A stretch of DNA of 46,184 nt from Streptomyces sp. E2N166 (GTDB lineage Bacteria > Actinomycetota > Actinomycetes > Streptomycetales > Streptomycetaceae), in contig NZ_RAIF01000012.1 of NCBI RefSeq assembly GCF_003671715.1, positions 978,899-1,025,082 on the forward strand, in the 5' to 3' direction. A program made the translations under genes and the position numbers. The notes below the pieces were generated by a model. The model saw only the letters and a program-made list of their open reading frames with translations, was not told the origin of the DNA and did no database searches. Below are positions 1 through 10,389 of the stretch, piece after piece; within the stretch, counting starts at the first letter, position 1, and the number at the start of each line of letters is the position of its first letter.

Positions 1-666
1 ATCCGGCACCGAAGCGGCGGACGCCTCCTCGGCAGCCGACGCGGCCGGCGCGGTCACACTGCGCGTCGCACGACGCCGACTACGGCGCGGATCGGCCTCC
101 TCGGCCTCAACAGGCGCGGACACCTCAGCGGCAGCGGGCACGGCGTCCGGCACCGAAGCGGCGGACGCCTCCTCGGCAGCCGACGCGGCCGGCGCGGTCA
201 CACTGCGCGTCGCACGACGCCGACTACGGCGCGGAGCGGCCTCCTCGGCCTCAACAGGCGCGGACACCTCAGCGGCAGCGGGCGCCGCGTCCGACTCGGG
301 CCGGGCCTGCGGCTCGGCGGCGGTGGACGCCGGCACGACGGTCTCGGCCGTCTCCGCCGTCGTCGGGGCCCCGGCGGGCGCGGAGGCGCGACGCACCGCA
401 CGGCGCCGCGGCCGACCCGCGGACACGGGCTCCGGAGCCGCCTCGGGCACCTCGGCGGCGGCCTCGGCCTCCGCCTCTTCCGCCTCGTCGGTCACCTCGG
501 CCGGCGCGACGGTCTCCGCCGGCGTCTCGGGAGCACCGGACGGCGGGCCCGCCGGGCGGGACGCGGCCCTGCGCCGACGGCGCGGCGGCAGGGTGTCGCT
601 GGGGGTGTTCGATTCGGAGCCCGTCGAGGTGGTCGAGGACTCTGTGGGTTCGGTCGGTTCGAGCAT
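1..666 (-). CDS. rne: Ribonuclease E/G, N-terminal part (runs off left edge)
   Basis: An open frame without stop runs from ATG at 666 to the window edge, 222 codons. The protein begins MLEPTEPTESSTTSTGSES and is low complexity: Ala, Glu, Pro and Val blocks broken by basic patches such as PRRSRRRATRSV. This is the disordered N-terminal extension typical of actinobacterial RNase E/G. The S1 and catalytic domains would lie beyond the edge. A GGGAG sits about 10 bases before the start. RNase E does endonucleolytic mRNA decay and rRNA processing, and the extension is thought to bind partners or RNA. The name rests on the extension and on gene order (upstream of it the mre cluster, radical SAM and DUF2344 genes, as in S. 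coelicolor SCO2599), since no catalytic motif is visible here. Confidence 0.72.
   Translation of the reverse strand, partial: MLEPTEPTESSTTSTGSESNTPSDTLPPRRRRRAASRPAGPPSGAPETPAETVAPAEVTDEAEEAEAEAAAEVPEAAPEPVSAGRPRRRAVRRASAPAGAPTTAETAETVVPASTAAEPQARPESDAAPAAAEVSAPVEAEEAAPRRSRRRATRSVTAPAASAAEEASAASVPDAVPAAAEVSAPVEAEEADPRRSRRRATRSVTAPAASAAEEASAASVPD
2..289 (-). repeat. 144-bp tandem repeat (48 residues) inside rne
   Basis: Bases 2-145 and 146-289 are two nearly identical copies with period 144. I see one internal difference (gatcgg versus gagcgg, Asp versus Ala) and a few at the distal end. Each copy encodes a 48-residue unit with PVEAEEA, PRRSRRRATRSV and TAPAASAAEEAS blocks. More copies may lie beyond the left edge. 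Confidence 0.9.
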
Positions 667-940
667 GCGGGGGTTTCTCCCGTCAGGCTCCCGGGCGCCG
701 CGCCTGGTCCGGCATCGATCATGTCGACCGCCGGTGACGTCCGCGGCTCGCGCGATGCGCGGTCGCCGCCGTCCGGGGCGCGGGCGCCGCTCGGAAGCTC
801 TCCGTGTCTTGTCTCGCCGGTTCCGTACCCCTTGTCGTGCACGGCCTGGCGAAAGTCTTGTGGTCGGTGCGCTGCCCGACCCAGGTGGCTCCCGAGTTCG
901 AGGGCGGCGCTGCGACGTCCGTCCCTGAGCGGAACCTTCC

Positions 941-1717
941 TTACGCCGACGCCTTCGCGGCGGCGGAAGCGGCGGCCGGTTGCGGCTCGGGCGCTTCTGC
1001 CTCGCGGTCGGGCGCGAGCGGGTCGGTCACCGCACCGGTCTCTTCATCGAACAGCCCCTGCGCCAGCCTGGTCACCGCTGCGGGGACCGGCGGCGCCAGG
1101 TCGGCCACGGCGCGAAGACCGGACAGGACGTCGTCGGGTCGTACGGCAGGCGTCACGTGCCGAACAACCAGCCGCAGTATCGCACAGGGCTGGTCGGTCG
1201 GCCTATCAGCCGGCGAACCGTACGTGGTGACGCTCTCGAGACGCGCGACCGCCGAGCGGGCGTCGAAGGTACGGACGCCGTTCTTGGTCCTGCGCTGGAC
1301 CTCCACGGCCGGGGCCGCGTTGAAGGCCGCCACGGCGCGTTCGGCCTCCGCGGGATCCACACCGGTCAGCCGCAGCTCCCACACGGAAGCCGTCAGCCGG
1401 TCGGCGAGTCCGGAGGTCCGGGCCTCGGCCGCCTCCACGATGTCGAGCCCGTTGGGCAGCGACTCGTCGAGGAGCAGCCTGAGCCGCTCCGGGTCGCGCG
1501 CTTCGGTGAGCGCGATCTCCAGGTACTCCGCCTCACTGCCCGTGCCGGTGGGTGCGGCATTGGCGTACGACACCTTCGGATGCGGCGTGAACCCCGCCGA
1601 GTACGCCATGGGCACCTCGGCGCGGCGCAGGGCACGCTCGAAGGCGCGCTGGAAATCACGGTGGCTGGTGAACCGGAGGCGGCCGCGCTTGGTGTAACGC
1701 AGTCGGATGCGCTGCAC
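941..1717 (-). CDS. TIGR03936 family radical SAM-associated protein (DUF2344)
   Basis: A 258-residue protein starting QRIRLRYTKRGRLRFTSHRD, with FTPHPKVSYANAAPTGTGSE further in; both are hallmarks of the DUF2344/TIGR03936 family. In many bacteria this domain is fused to, or directly follows, a B12-binding radical SAM protein (TIGR03960), as found here two genes upstream. Its biochemical role is not established. The assigned start is GTG at 1717. An in-frame CTG at 1759 would give 14 more residues and almost close the 48-base gap to the upstream gene. The C-terminal 40 residues are Ala/Glu/Pro-rich and probably disordered. Same direction as, and probably co-transcribed with, the two genes upstream; rne starts 274 bases downstream. 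Confidence 0.88.
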   Translation of the reverse strand: MQRIRLRYTKRGRLRFTSHRDFQRAFERALRRAEVPMAYSAGFTPHPKVSYANAAPTGTGSEAEYLEIALTEARDPERLRLLLDESLPNGLDIVEAAEARTSGLADRLTASVWELRLTGVDPAEAERAVAAFNAAPAVEVQRRTKNGVRTFDARSAVARLESVTTYGSPADRPTDQPCAILRLVVRHVTPAVRPDDVLSGLRAVADLAPPVPAAVTRLAQGLFDEETGAVTDPLAPDREAEAPEPQPAAASAAAKASA

Positions 1718-1765
1718 CGCGGGTACGGGCGGCGGGCCTTCGGGCTGTCGCTTGCCCAGTGTCGT

Positions 1766-2854
1766 TCAGTCCTTCGTGAGAGCGGTCGTACTGCTACCAA
1801 GAGTACGTGCCTGCGCCGCGGATGGTTCCCGCCGTACCCCCGTCCGCTGCCTCACCGGCTCTCCGAAGAGCATCCGGCGCACATCGGCGCGGGCCTGCCG
1901 CACGGACGACCGGGCGGAGCCGAGCGCCTGCCGGGCCGCCCGCCCCACGCCGCGCGCGCCCTCGGCGAGCGGCCGCAGAACGGTGTCCCGCACGGCGTGC
2001 CCCACCGGCGTCAGAACACTCCGGTACACCCATCGCGCCGGCTCGGCGACGGTCCACCGGAAGAGGGTGCCGAGGAACCGCCCGACAGCGCGCGAGATGT
2101 GCCCCGCGATCCGCCAGGCGTGCCCGAGGGCGTCCAGGACCTCCCTCCCGACGACGGCGAGCACCCGGCCGACCGGCGTGAGCACCCACCGCCACAGCGC
2201 CAGGGCGGGCAGCACCAGCAGCACCCGGACGGCCCAGTACAGGGCCGTGCCCACACCGGTGACGACCATGCCCAGGCACCGGGCCAGTCCCCTGCCGCAC
2301 CAGGCCAGCCCTCTGCCGCACCAGGCGAGCGCGTGCCCGACAGGAGTGAGCACCCAGGCGTAGAGCCACACCGCCGGTACGACGACGAGATACCGCACCA
2401 GCCAGGCGAGACCCGCGTACAGCACCCGCCCGACGGCCGCGAACACGGCGCCCACACCCAAGAAGAACCAGGCGAGCCCATGCCCGGCCGGCGTCAGCAG
2501 CCACCGGTACACCCACACCGCCGGTACGACGAGCAGCACGTTCCCGAGCCAGGCGGCCCCCTTGGCCAGCGGCACGAGGACATATCGCCACACCCCGACC
2601 AGCGGCCACACGAAGACGGCCCGCCCGAGCCACGCCAGCGCCCGCCCGAACGGCCGCAGCACCGTGTCCCGCAGCACCCTCCCGGCGACGACCAGCGCGT
2701 CCCACACCATCCGCACCGGCAGGACCAGCACCAGGACCACGATCCGCACCGGAATCCGGATCGCCACGACCAGACACCCCTCGGCATCCGACCGCCGTGC
2801 CGCTTCCTCCCGCGGGCCCGCCCCGGCCGCCTTCTCCAGATCCACCATGCCCAT
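1766..2854 (-). CDS. Repeat-built hydrophobic membrane-associated protein, unknown function
   Basis: A 362-residue protein that I do not recognise as a named family. After a charged N-terminus (1-27) it is a chain of hydrophobic segments carrying a recurring motif, roughly PxxWxYRWxLTPxGHxLAW. Copies lie near residues 82-103 (degenerate), 111-129, 160-178, 216-234 and 272-287, about 50-57 residues apart over the last four. RDTVLRP occurs both before the array (62-68) and after it (289-295). The last 65 residues are basic and Ser/Thr-rich. The pattern suggests in-plane or membrane-spanning helices made by internal duplication. ATG at 2854 was used; ATG 2848 is also possible. It lies 51 bases after the radical SAM gene and 48 bases before DUF2344, all co-directional, so a link to their function is inferred from context only. 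Confidence 0.75.
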   Translation of the reverse strand: MGMVDLEKAAGAGPREEAARRSDAEGCLVVAIRIPVRIVVLVLVLPVRMVWDALVVAGRVLRDTVLRPFGRALAWLGRAVFVWPLVGVWRYVLVPLAKGAAWLGNVLLVVPAVWVYRWLLTPAGHGLAWFFLGVGAVFAAVGRVLYAGLAWLVRYLVVVPAVWLYAWVLTPVGHALAWCGRGLAWCGRGLARCLGMVVTGVGTALYWAVRVLLVLPALALWRWVLTPVGRVLAVVGREVLDALGHAWRIAGHISRAVGRFLGTLFRWTVAEPARWVYRSVLTPVGHAVRDTVLRPLAEGARGVGRAARQALGSARSSVRQARADVRRMLFGEPVRQRTGVRREPSAAQARTLGSSTTALTKD

Positions 2855-2905
2855 GAAGACGCCGCGGGGCCCGGTTCGGATCCCGCGGCGTCGTGCCCTG
2901 CGGTC

Positions 2906-4849
<1,944 letters not shown>

Positions 4850-4951
4850 CTCAGGGAACCTTTGTGTGCTGACAAGGGGGACCATCCAGCCTAACCCGGC
4901 GAAGGAGGTCCCCCGTACCGCCCATGGCCCGCGGCCCGGCCGGGCCCGTGC

Positions 4952-6151
4952 TCAGGCGGACATCGGTCTCTGCACCGTGATCGACTGGAGCAGCCCGACC
5001 GCGAGCCAGACGGCGAACATCGACGAGCCGCCGTACGACACGAAGGGCAGCGGCAGACCGGTGACCGGCATGATGCCGAGCGTCATGCCGATGTTCTCGA
5101 AGGTCTGGAAGGCGAACCAGGCGACGATTCCGGCGGCGACGATCGTGCCGTACAGGTCGGTGGTCTCTCGGGCGATCTTGCAGGCGCGCCAGAGCACCAC
5201 GCCGAGCAGGGCGATGATGAGGCCCGCGCCGAGGAAGCCGAGTTCCTCTCCGGCGACCGTGAAGACGAAGTCGGTCTGCTGTTCGGGGACGAAGCGGCCG
5301 GTGGTCTGCGAGCCGTTGAAGAGGCCGGAGCCGGTGAGGCCGCCGGAGCCGATCGCGATGCGCGCCTGGTTGGTGTTGTAGCCGACGCCGGCGGGGTCGA
5401 GTGCCGGGTTGGCGAAGGCGGCGAAGCGGGCGATCTGGTAGTCGTCGAGGATGCCGAGCTGCCAGACGGCGAGCGCGCCGGCGGTTCCGGCGCCGATGAG
5501 GCCGAACACCCAGCGGTTGGTGGCGCCGGAGGCGAGCAGCACGCCCAGCACGATGATGACCATGACCATGACCGAGCCGAGGTCGGGCATGAGCATCACG
5601 ATCAGCATCGGCACGGTGGCCAGGCCCAGGGCCTGGAGCACGGTCCGGTGGTCCGGGTTCGGCCGGTCCCCCGCGTCGACGCGGGCGGCCAGCAGCATCG
5701 CCATGCCCAGGATGATCGTGATCTTCACGAACTCCGAGGGCTGGAGGGAGAAGCCGCCGGGGAGTTTGATCCAGGAGTGGGCGCCGTTGATGGTCGAGCC
5801 GAGCGGGGTGAGCACCAGCAGGATCAGGAAGACGGACGCGCCGTAGAGGACCGGCACGGCGGTGCGCAGGGCTCGGTGGCCGAGCCAGACGACGCCGACC
5901 ATCAGGGCGAGCCCGATGCCGGTGTTCAGGAGGTGCCGGGTCAGGAAGTAGTACGGGTCGCCCTGGTTGAGTTCGGTGCGGTTGCGGGTCGCGGAGTAGA
6001 CGAGCAGCGAGCCCATCAGCGAGAGCGCGACGGCGGCCAGCAGTATCGGCCAGTCGAGCCGGCGCGCCATCGAGTCCCGGGCGAGCAGTCGGGTCCACCC
6101 GGCCTTCTCGGGTCCGTATCCGGAGACCTGGAAGCTGTTGGAACCGGTCAT
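4952..6151 (-). CDS. rodA: RodA/FtsW/SpoVE family peptidoglycan glycosyltransferase
   Basis: 399 residues with about ten hydrophobic membrane segments. Typical SEDS signatures are present: SWIKLPGGFSLQPSEFVKI, then GFVFTVAGEELG-like FVFTVAGEELGFLGAG, and GLPLPFVSYGGSSM near the C-terminus. SEDS proteins polymerise glycan strands from lipid II together with a class B PBP. The ATG at 6151 overlaps the stop of mrdA by four bases (ATGA), so the two partners are translationally coupled. In S. coelicolor the gene is called sfr and serves spore wall formation (from memory). It belongs to the mreBCD-mrdA-rodA cluster for wall synthesis in the MreB-guided spore wall complex. Confidence 0.95.
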   Translation of the reverse strand: MTGSNSFQVSGYGPEKAGWTRLLARDSMARRLDWPILLAAVALSLMGSLLVYSATRNRTELNQGDPYYFLTRHLLNTGIGLALMVGVVWLGHRALRTAVPVLYGASVFLILLVLTPLGSTINGAHSWIKLPGGFSLQPSEFVKITIILGMAMLLAARVDAGDRPNPDHRTVLQALGLATVPMLIVMLMPDLGSVMVMVIIVLGVLLASGATNRWVFGLIGAGTAGALAVWQLGILDDYQIARFAAFANPALDPAGVGYNTNQARIAIGSGGLTGSGLFNGSQTTGRFVPEQQTDFVFTVAGEELGFLGAGLIIALLGVVLWRACKIARETTDLYGTIVAAGIVAWFAFQTFENIGMTLGIMPVTGLPLPFVSYGGSSMFAVWLAVGLLQSITVQRPMSA

Positions 6152-8457
6152 GCGCGCGCCCTCCGGCTTCCGTTTCTGCCCGCACCGCGTTTTCCGCCGC
6201 CGCGCCGGCCCGCGCCGCCGCGTCGTCGGTGACGGCGCGTGTCGCGGTTGTCGCCGTTCTGCGTCGGCGTCGTCGCTCCCTGTTCCTGGCCGTCGATGGG
6301 GGCGTACTCCTCCTCCGGGGAGGCCTTCTCCTTCGGCAGCAGGTCCTTGACGGCGTCCTTGGGCATCTTCGGCGCGGGGATGGTGCCGTCCGCCTTGATC
6401 GTCGGGAGCTTCGCCTGCGGCTTGGGCAGCAGCCCCTTCTTGCTGTCGACCTCCCCGTCGTCCGAGACGCCGTACAGCGCGTCGTAGATGTTGCGGACGG
6501 CGGGGCCGGAGGCGCCGGAGCCGGTACCGCCCTGGGAGATCGTCATGACGATGGAGTACTCGTCGGTGTACGTGGCGAACCAGGAGGTGGTCTGCTTGCC
6601 GTGGACCTCGGCCGTACCGGTCTTGGCGTGCATCGGGATCTTGTCCTGGGGCCAGCCGTCCTGCGCGAACCGCCAGGCGGCGGTGCCGCGGGTGGCGACG
6701 CCTTCGAGGGCGTCGTCCATCTTGGCCAGCGTGGTCTTGCTTATCGGCAGCTTGCCGTGCGCCTCGGGCTCGATCGCGCGGATCTCCTTGCCGTCGGGGC
6801 TGATGACCGCCTTGCCGATGGTCGGGTCGTACAGGGTGCCGCCGTTGGAGATGGCCGCGTAGATGGTGGCCATCTGGATGGGGGTGGTGAGGGTGTCGCC
6901 CTGGCCGATGGAGTAGTTGATGGCGTCACCGGCGCGCATCTTGTTGCCTTCGAGGCAGCCCTCGTAGGCGAGCTTCTCGACGTAGGTGCCGTCCTTCTTG
7001 CCGGACTTGCACCAGGCGTCCTTGTTGGCCTCCCAGTAGTCCTGCTTCCAGGCGCGGTCGGGGACGCGGCCGGTGACCTCGTTGGGGAGGTCGATGCCGG
7101 TCTTCTTGCCGAGGCCGAACTCGTGGGCGGCCTTGTAGAAGTAGTCGTTGGGGTTCTTCGGCTTGTTGCCGCCGTCCTTCTTCCACTCCTGGTGGGCCAG
7201 GCGGTAGTAGACGGTGTCGCAGGAGAGTTCCAGGGCGCGGCCGAGGTCGATCGCGCCGTAGCTGGCGGATTCGTAGTTCTTGAAGACCTGGCCGCCGACG
7301 GAGTAGGAGCTGGAGCAGTCGTAGCTGCCGTTGAAGTCGTAGCCGGCGTCGACGGCGGCGGAGGTGGAGATCACCTTGAAGATCGAGCCGGGGGCCGCCT
7401 GGCCCTGGGTGGCGCGGTTGAGCAGCGGGTAGTTGGAGTCCTTGCCGGTCATCTTCTTGTAGTCGGCGGCGGAGATGCCGCCGACCCAGGCGTTGGGGTC
7501 GTAGGCCGGGTTGGAGGCCATGGCGACGACGCGGCCGGTCTTGGCCTCCATCACCACGACGGCGCCGGCGTCGGCCTTGTAGTTCTCGCCGGTGTTGTCG
7601 TCGTACTGTTTGCGGGCTTCCTTCATCGCCTCGTTCAGCTCGTACTCGGCGACCCGCTGGACGCGGGCGTCGATGCTGGTGACGAGGTTGGAGCCGGGCA
7701 CGCCGGGGTCGGACTCGGCCTGGCCGATGACGCGGCCGAGGTTGTCGACCTCGTAGCGGGTGACGCCCGCCTTGCCGCGCAGCGCCTTGTCGTACTGGCG
7801 TTCCAGGCCGGAGCGGCCGACCTGGTCGGAGCGCAGGAAGGGCGAGTCGGTGTCCTGGGCCTTCTGGATCTCCTCGTCGGTGACGGGCGAGAGGTAGCCG
7901 AGGACCTGTGCGGTGTTGGACTGGCCAGGGGCGGCGTAGCGGCGCATCGCCTGGGGCTCGGCGGTGATGCCGGGGAAGTCCTCGGCCCGTTCGCGGATCT
8001 GGAGGGCCTGCTTGGGGGTGGCCTCGTCGGTGACGGGGATCGGCTGGTAGGGCGAGCCGTTCCAGCAGGGCTGGGGGGTCTCGGCGTCGCACAGCCGGAC
8101 CTTCTCCATGACCTCCTTGGGCGTCATGCCCAGGACCCCGGCGAGCTTGGTGAGAACGGCCTTGCCGTCGTCCTTCATCTTGAGCAGGTCGGTGCGGGAG
8201 GCCGAGACGACGAGCCGGGTCTCGTTGTCGGCGAGCGCCACACCGCGGGCGTCCAGGATCGAGCCGCGGGGGGCGGGCTGGACGACCTGCTGGACGTGGT
8301 TGCCGGAGGCCTCCTTGGCGTATTCGTCGCCCTGGCGGATCTGGAGGTACCAGAGCCGGCCGCCGAGGGTGCCGAGGAGGGAGAGGACGAGGATCTGGAT
8401 GACGACGAGCCGGGTCTGGACACGTGTGCTGCGGCCGGTCTCGGGGATGTTGGTCAC
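6148..8457 (-). CDS. mrdA: Penicillin-binding protein 2 (class B transpeptidase)
   Basis: 769 residues from GTG 8457, chosen for the strong GGGGGAGG eight bases upstream (an ATG at 8514 would add 19 residues). One membrane segment near residues 16-35 (TRLVVIQILVLSLLGTLGGR) is followed by a PBP dimerisation domain (PRGSILDARGVALADNETR) and a transpeptidase domain with SIFK (nucleophile Ser), the SCD second motif and KTGTAE. It crosslinks peptidoglycan as the partner of RodA, whose start codon overlaps this stop. An odd feature is the last 35 residues: after a Gln/Thr-rich linker they are almost only Arg and Gly (RRHRRRGGAGRRGGGKRGAG), a strongly basic extracytoplasmic tail. The mreD stop lies 82 bases upstream. 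Confidence 0.95.
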   Translation of the reverse strand: MTNIPETGRSTRVQTRLVVIQILVLSLLGTLGGRLWYLQIRQGDEYAKEASGNHVQQVVQPAPRGSILDARGVALADNETRLVVSASRTDLLKMKDDGKAVLTKLAGVLGMTPKEVMEKVRLCDAETPQPCWNGSPYQPIPVTDEATPKQALQIRERAEDFPGITAEPQAMRRYAAPGQSNTAQVLGYLSPVTDEEIQKAQDTDSPFLRSDQVGRSGLERQYDKALRGKAGVTRYEVDNLGRVIGQAESDPGVPGSNLVTSIDARVQRVAEYELNEAMKEARKQYDDNTGENYKADAGAVVVMEAKTGRVVAMASNPAYDPNAWVGGISAADYKKMTGKDSNYPLLNRATQGQAAPGSIFKVISTSAAVDAGYDFNGSYDCSSSYSVGGQVFKNYESASYGAIDLGRALELSCDTVYYRLAHQEWKKDGGNKPKNPNDYFYKAAHEFGLGKKTGIDLPNEVTGRVPDRAWKQDYWEANKDAWCKSGKKDGTYVEKLAYEGCLEGNKMRAGDAINYSIGQGDTLTTPIQMATIYAAISNGGTLYDPTIGKAVISPDGKEIRAIEPEAHGKLPISKTTLAKMDDALEGVATRGTAAWRFAQDGWPQDKIPMHAKTGTAEVHGKQTTSWFATYTDEYSIVMTISQGGTGSGASGPAVRNIYDALYGVSDDGEVDSKKGLLPKPQAKLPTIKADGTIPAPKMPKDAVKDLLPKEKASPEEEYAPIDGQEQGATTPTQNGDNRDTRRHRRRGGAGRRGGGKRGAGRNGSRRARA

Positions 8458-8539
8458 CGCGGCTGCCTCCCCCTCGTGAGGTGCGTGGTCCTTGGGTGGG
8501 GCCGCGTCGCGCACGGCCGCGTCGTGTGCTGCCGCGTCG

Positions 8540-9211
8540 TCACAGCCGCTTGACCCCCTTGATGCGTCCGGCCCGGGCGACCCGCGCCCGCGCCGCCCTC
8601 ACCCGCAGTCCGTTGCGCTGGTTGCCGATGCGCAGGCCGGTGCCGCCGGAGAGCCAGCCGGAGGCGATGTCGGTCTTCTGGCCGGCGGAGTTGGTCTCGG
8701 CCAGCGGGTCGTTGTCGGCGCGTCTGGCCAGGGCCATGATGCCGGGGACGACGAAGGGCGCGAGCAGCAGGTCGTACAGGGCGGCCGTGAACAGCAGGCT
8801 GGGCAGGCCGACATGGCGGGCGGCGGTGTCGCCGACGAGGGCGCCGACGCCGGCGTACAGCAGGGTGGTGCCGAGGGCTGCGACGACCACGACGGCCATG
8901 GGGCCGGTGGCCGTCCTGAGCCGGCCGTTCTCCGGTTTGGCGAGGCCGGCGAGGTAGCCGATGACGCAGAGCACCAGGGCGTAGCGGCCGGCGGCGTGGT
9001 CGGCGGGCGGGGCGAGGTCGGCGAGCAGTCCGGCGCCGAAGCCGACGAGGGCGCCGCCGACGTGGCCGTAGACCAGGGCGAGGCCGAGGACGGTGAGGAG
9101 CAGCAGGTCGGGTACGGCGCCGGGCAGGTGGAGGCGGGCGAGGACGCTCACCTGGAGCACCAGGGCGACGACGACCAGGGAGACGGACAGCAGGATCCGG
9201 TTGACGCGCAT
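8540..9211 (-). CDS. mreD: Rod shape-determining protein MreD
   Basis: 223 residues beginning MRVNRILLSVSLVVVALVLQ, with about five to six hydrophobic helices over the first 170 residues, fitting the small integral membrane protein MreD. The C-terminal 50 residues are hydrophilic and basic, longer than the usual about 165-residue bacterial MreD, as in other Streptomyces. MreD connects MreC and the cytoskeletal MreB to the RodA-PBP2 enzymes. It begins 13 bases after mreC, in the same operon. Assignment rests on the hydropathy pattern plus strict position between mreC and mrdA, since MreD has few conserved residues. Confidence 0.92.
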   Translation of the reverse strand: MRVNRILLSVSLVVVALVLQVSVLARLHLPGAVPDLLLLTVLGLALVYGHVGGALVGFGAGLLADLAPPADHAAGRYALVLCVIGYLAGLAKPENGRLRTATGPMAVVVVAALGTTLLYAGVGALVGDTAARHVGLPSLLFTAALYDLLLAPFVVPGIMALARRADNDPLAETNSAGQKTDIASGWLSGGTGLRIGNQRNGLRVRAARARVARAGRIKGVKRL

Positions 9212-9224
9212 GGGGTGAAAACTC

Positions 9225-10208
9225 CTACTGCTCGTTCTGCTGGTTCTGCTCGGTCTGCTCGTTCTCTTCGCCTTGTGTCCCCCCGTCGGTGCCGGCCCCG
9301 GCGGAGGGGGTCGCGGTCACCGTGACGGTCGGCGTGGGTTTCGGCTTCGGCTTGTCCGGGAGGACCGTGTCGCGCGGGTCCTTCTGCGGGGCCTGGACGA
9401 CGACGCCGACGATGTCGAGCTTGGTGAAGCTGACGAACGGCGTGACGTCGAGGGTGCGGGTCAGGTCGCCGCCGGAGGGGTCGATGCGGGAGACGACGCC
9501 TACGGGTACGCCGGGCACGAACGGCTTGTCGGCCTGGGAGCCGAAGGTGACCAGGCGGTCGCCCTTCTTGACGTCGGCCTTGCCGTTGAGGAGTTCGACG
9601 CGCAGGGGCCGGCCGCCCTGGCCGGAGGCGAAGCCGAGTTCGTCACCGGCCTCCATCCGGGTGCCGACGGTGAAGTCGGGGTCGTTGGCGAGCAGCACGG
9701 TGGCGGTTCCCGGGCCGACGGTGGTCACGCGACCCACGAGGCCGTCGCCGTTGAGGACGGTCATGTCGCGCTTGATGCCGTCGTCGGCGCCGGCGTCGAT
9801 GGTGATGGTCCAGGAGAAGCCCTGCGCGGCTCCTATGGCGATGACCTGGGCGCCCTTGATGCCGTACTGGCCGGCGCCGGCGAGTCCGAGCATCTTGTCG
9901 AACTGCTTGAGGCGGCTGCGGCCGCGCTCGTCACTGCCGAGCTTCGCCTTCAGGGCCGCGTTCTGCGTCTCCAGCTCGGCGAGCCGGTCGTGCCGGTCGC
10001 CGGAGTCGCGGATGGCGGAGACCGCGTTGCCGACCGGGTCGACCGCGGACGACACCCCGTTCTCGATCGGACCGAAGACGCCCGCCGCGGCCTGCCGGGC
10101 ACCGTCGACCGGGGAGTCCTCCCCACCGCGGATGTCCACCGTGATCAGTGCGAACGCGATGGCGATCAGCAGCACCAGGAGCAGCCGGCTCTCTTTCGTG
10201 TCCCTCAC
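9225..10208 (-). CDS. mreC: Rod shape-determining protein MreC
   Basis: 327 residues with one N-terminal membrane anchor (LLLVLLIAIAFALITVDIR), a coiled-coil stretch (HDRLAELETQNAALKAKLGS) and the two beta-barrel domains of MreC (SWTITIDAGADDGI, GLVGRVTTVGPGTATVLLA). The C-terminus is a Lys/Pro/Thr-rich linker ending in a Gln/Asn/Glu tail. MreC is the extracytoplasmic scaffold for PBP2 and RodA. Start is GTG 10208, the only start codon in the frame nearby; GAGGAAGG lies unusually far away, 14 bases between. The 181-base gap to mreB contains a strong hairpin, so mreC may have its own promoter. mreD follows after 13 bases. Confidence 0.95.
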   Translation of the reverse strand: MRDTKESRLLLVLLIAIAFALITVDIRGGEDSPVDGARQAAAGVFGPIENGVSSAVDPVGNAVSAIRDSGDRHDRLAELETQNAALKAKLGSDERGRSRLKQFDKMLGLAGAGQYGIKGAQVIAIGAAQGFSWTITIDAGADDGIKRDMTVLNGDGLVGRVTTVGPGTATVLLANDPDFTVGTRMEAGDELGFASGQGGRPLRVELLNGKADVKKGDRLVTFGSQADKPFVPGVPVGVVSRIDPSGGDLTRTLDVTPFVSFTKLDIVGVVVQAPQKDPRDTVLPDKPKPKPTPTVTVTATPSAGAGTDGGTQGEENEQTEQNQQNEQ

Positions 10209-10339
10209 GTGCGGCGGCCGTGCCTTCCTCGTCGAATTCGGGAATCTCGGAATGTACGTGGCGGTGTTCAGGAATTCAGCTGATTCGGTACGTCGGGCGC
10301 TTCACGCGCATCCGGTACCGGAACCCTCTATATCAACGA

Positions 10340-10375
10340 TCCGCCGTACGAGAGGAGATCGTCTCGTACGGCGGA
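10340..10375 (-). terminator. 14-bp hairpin between mreB and mreC
   Basis: Perfect inverted repeat tccgccgtacgaga / tctcgtacggcgga with an 8-base loop, 15 bases after the mreB stop. There is no T tract, as is usual in Streptomyces. It would end or attenuate the mreB transcript before mreCD-mrdA-rodA. Confidence 0.7.
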
Positions 10376-10389
10376 ACCGAAGTGTTACG

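Noticed and set aside
4934..4945. Palindrome gcccggccgggc near the rodA stop as terminator
   Set aside because: It lies inside or before the end of rodA with no loop; chance is likely in such GC-rich sequence.
6229..8553. A 774-codon plus-strand frame opposite mrdA
   Set aside because: Antisense shadow of PBP2; rich in Val, Gly, Leu, Asp with no domain pattern.
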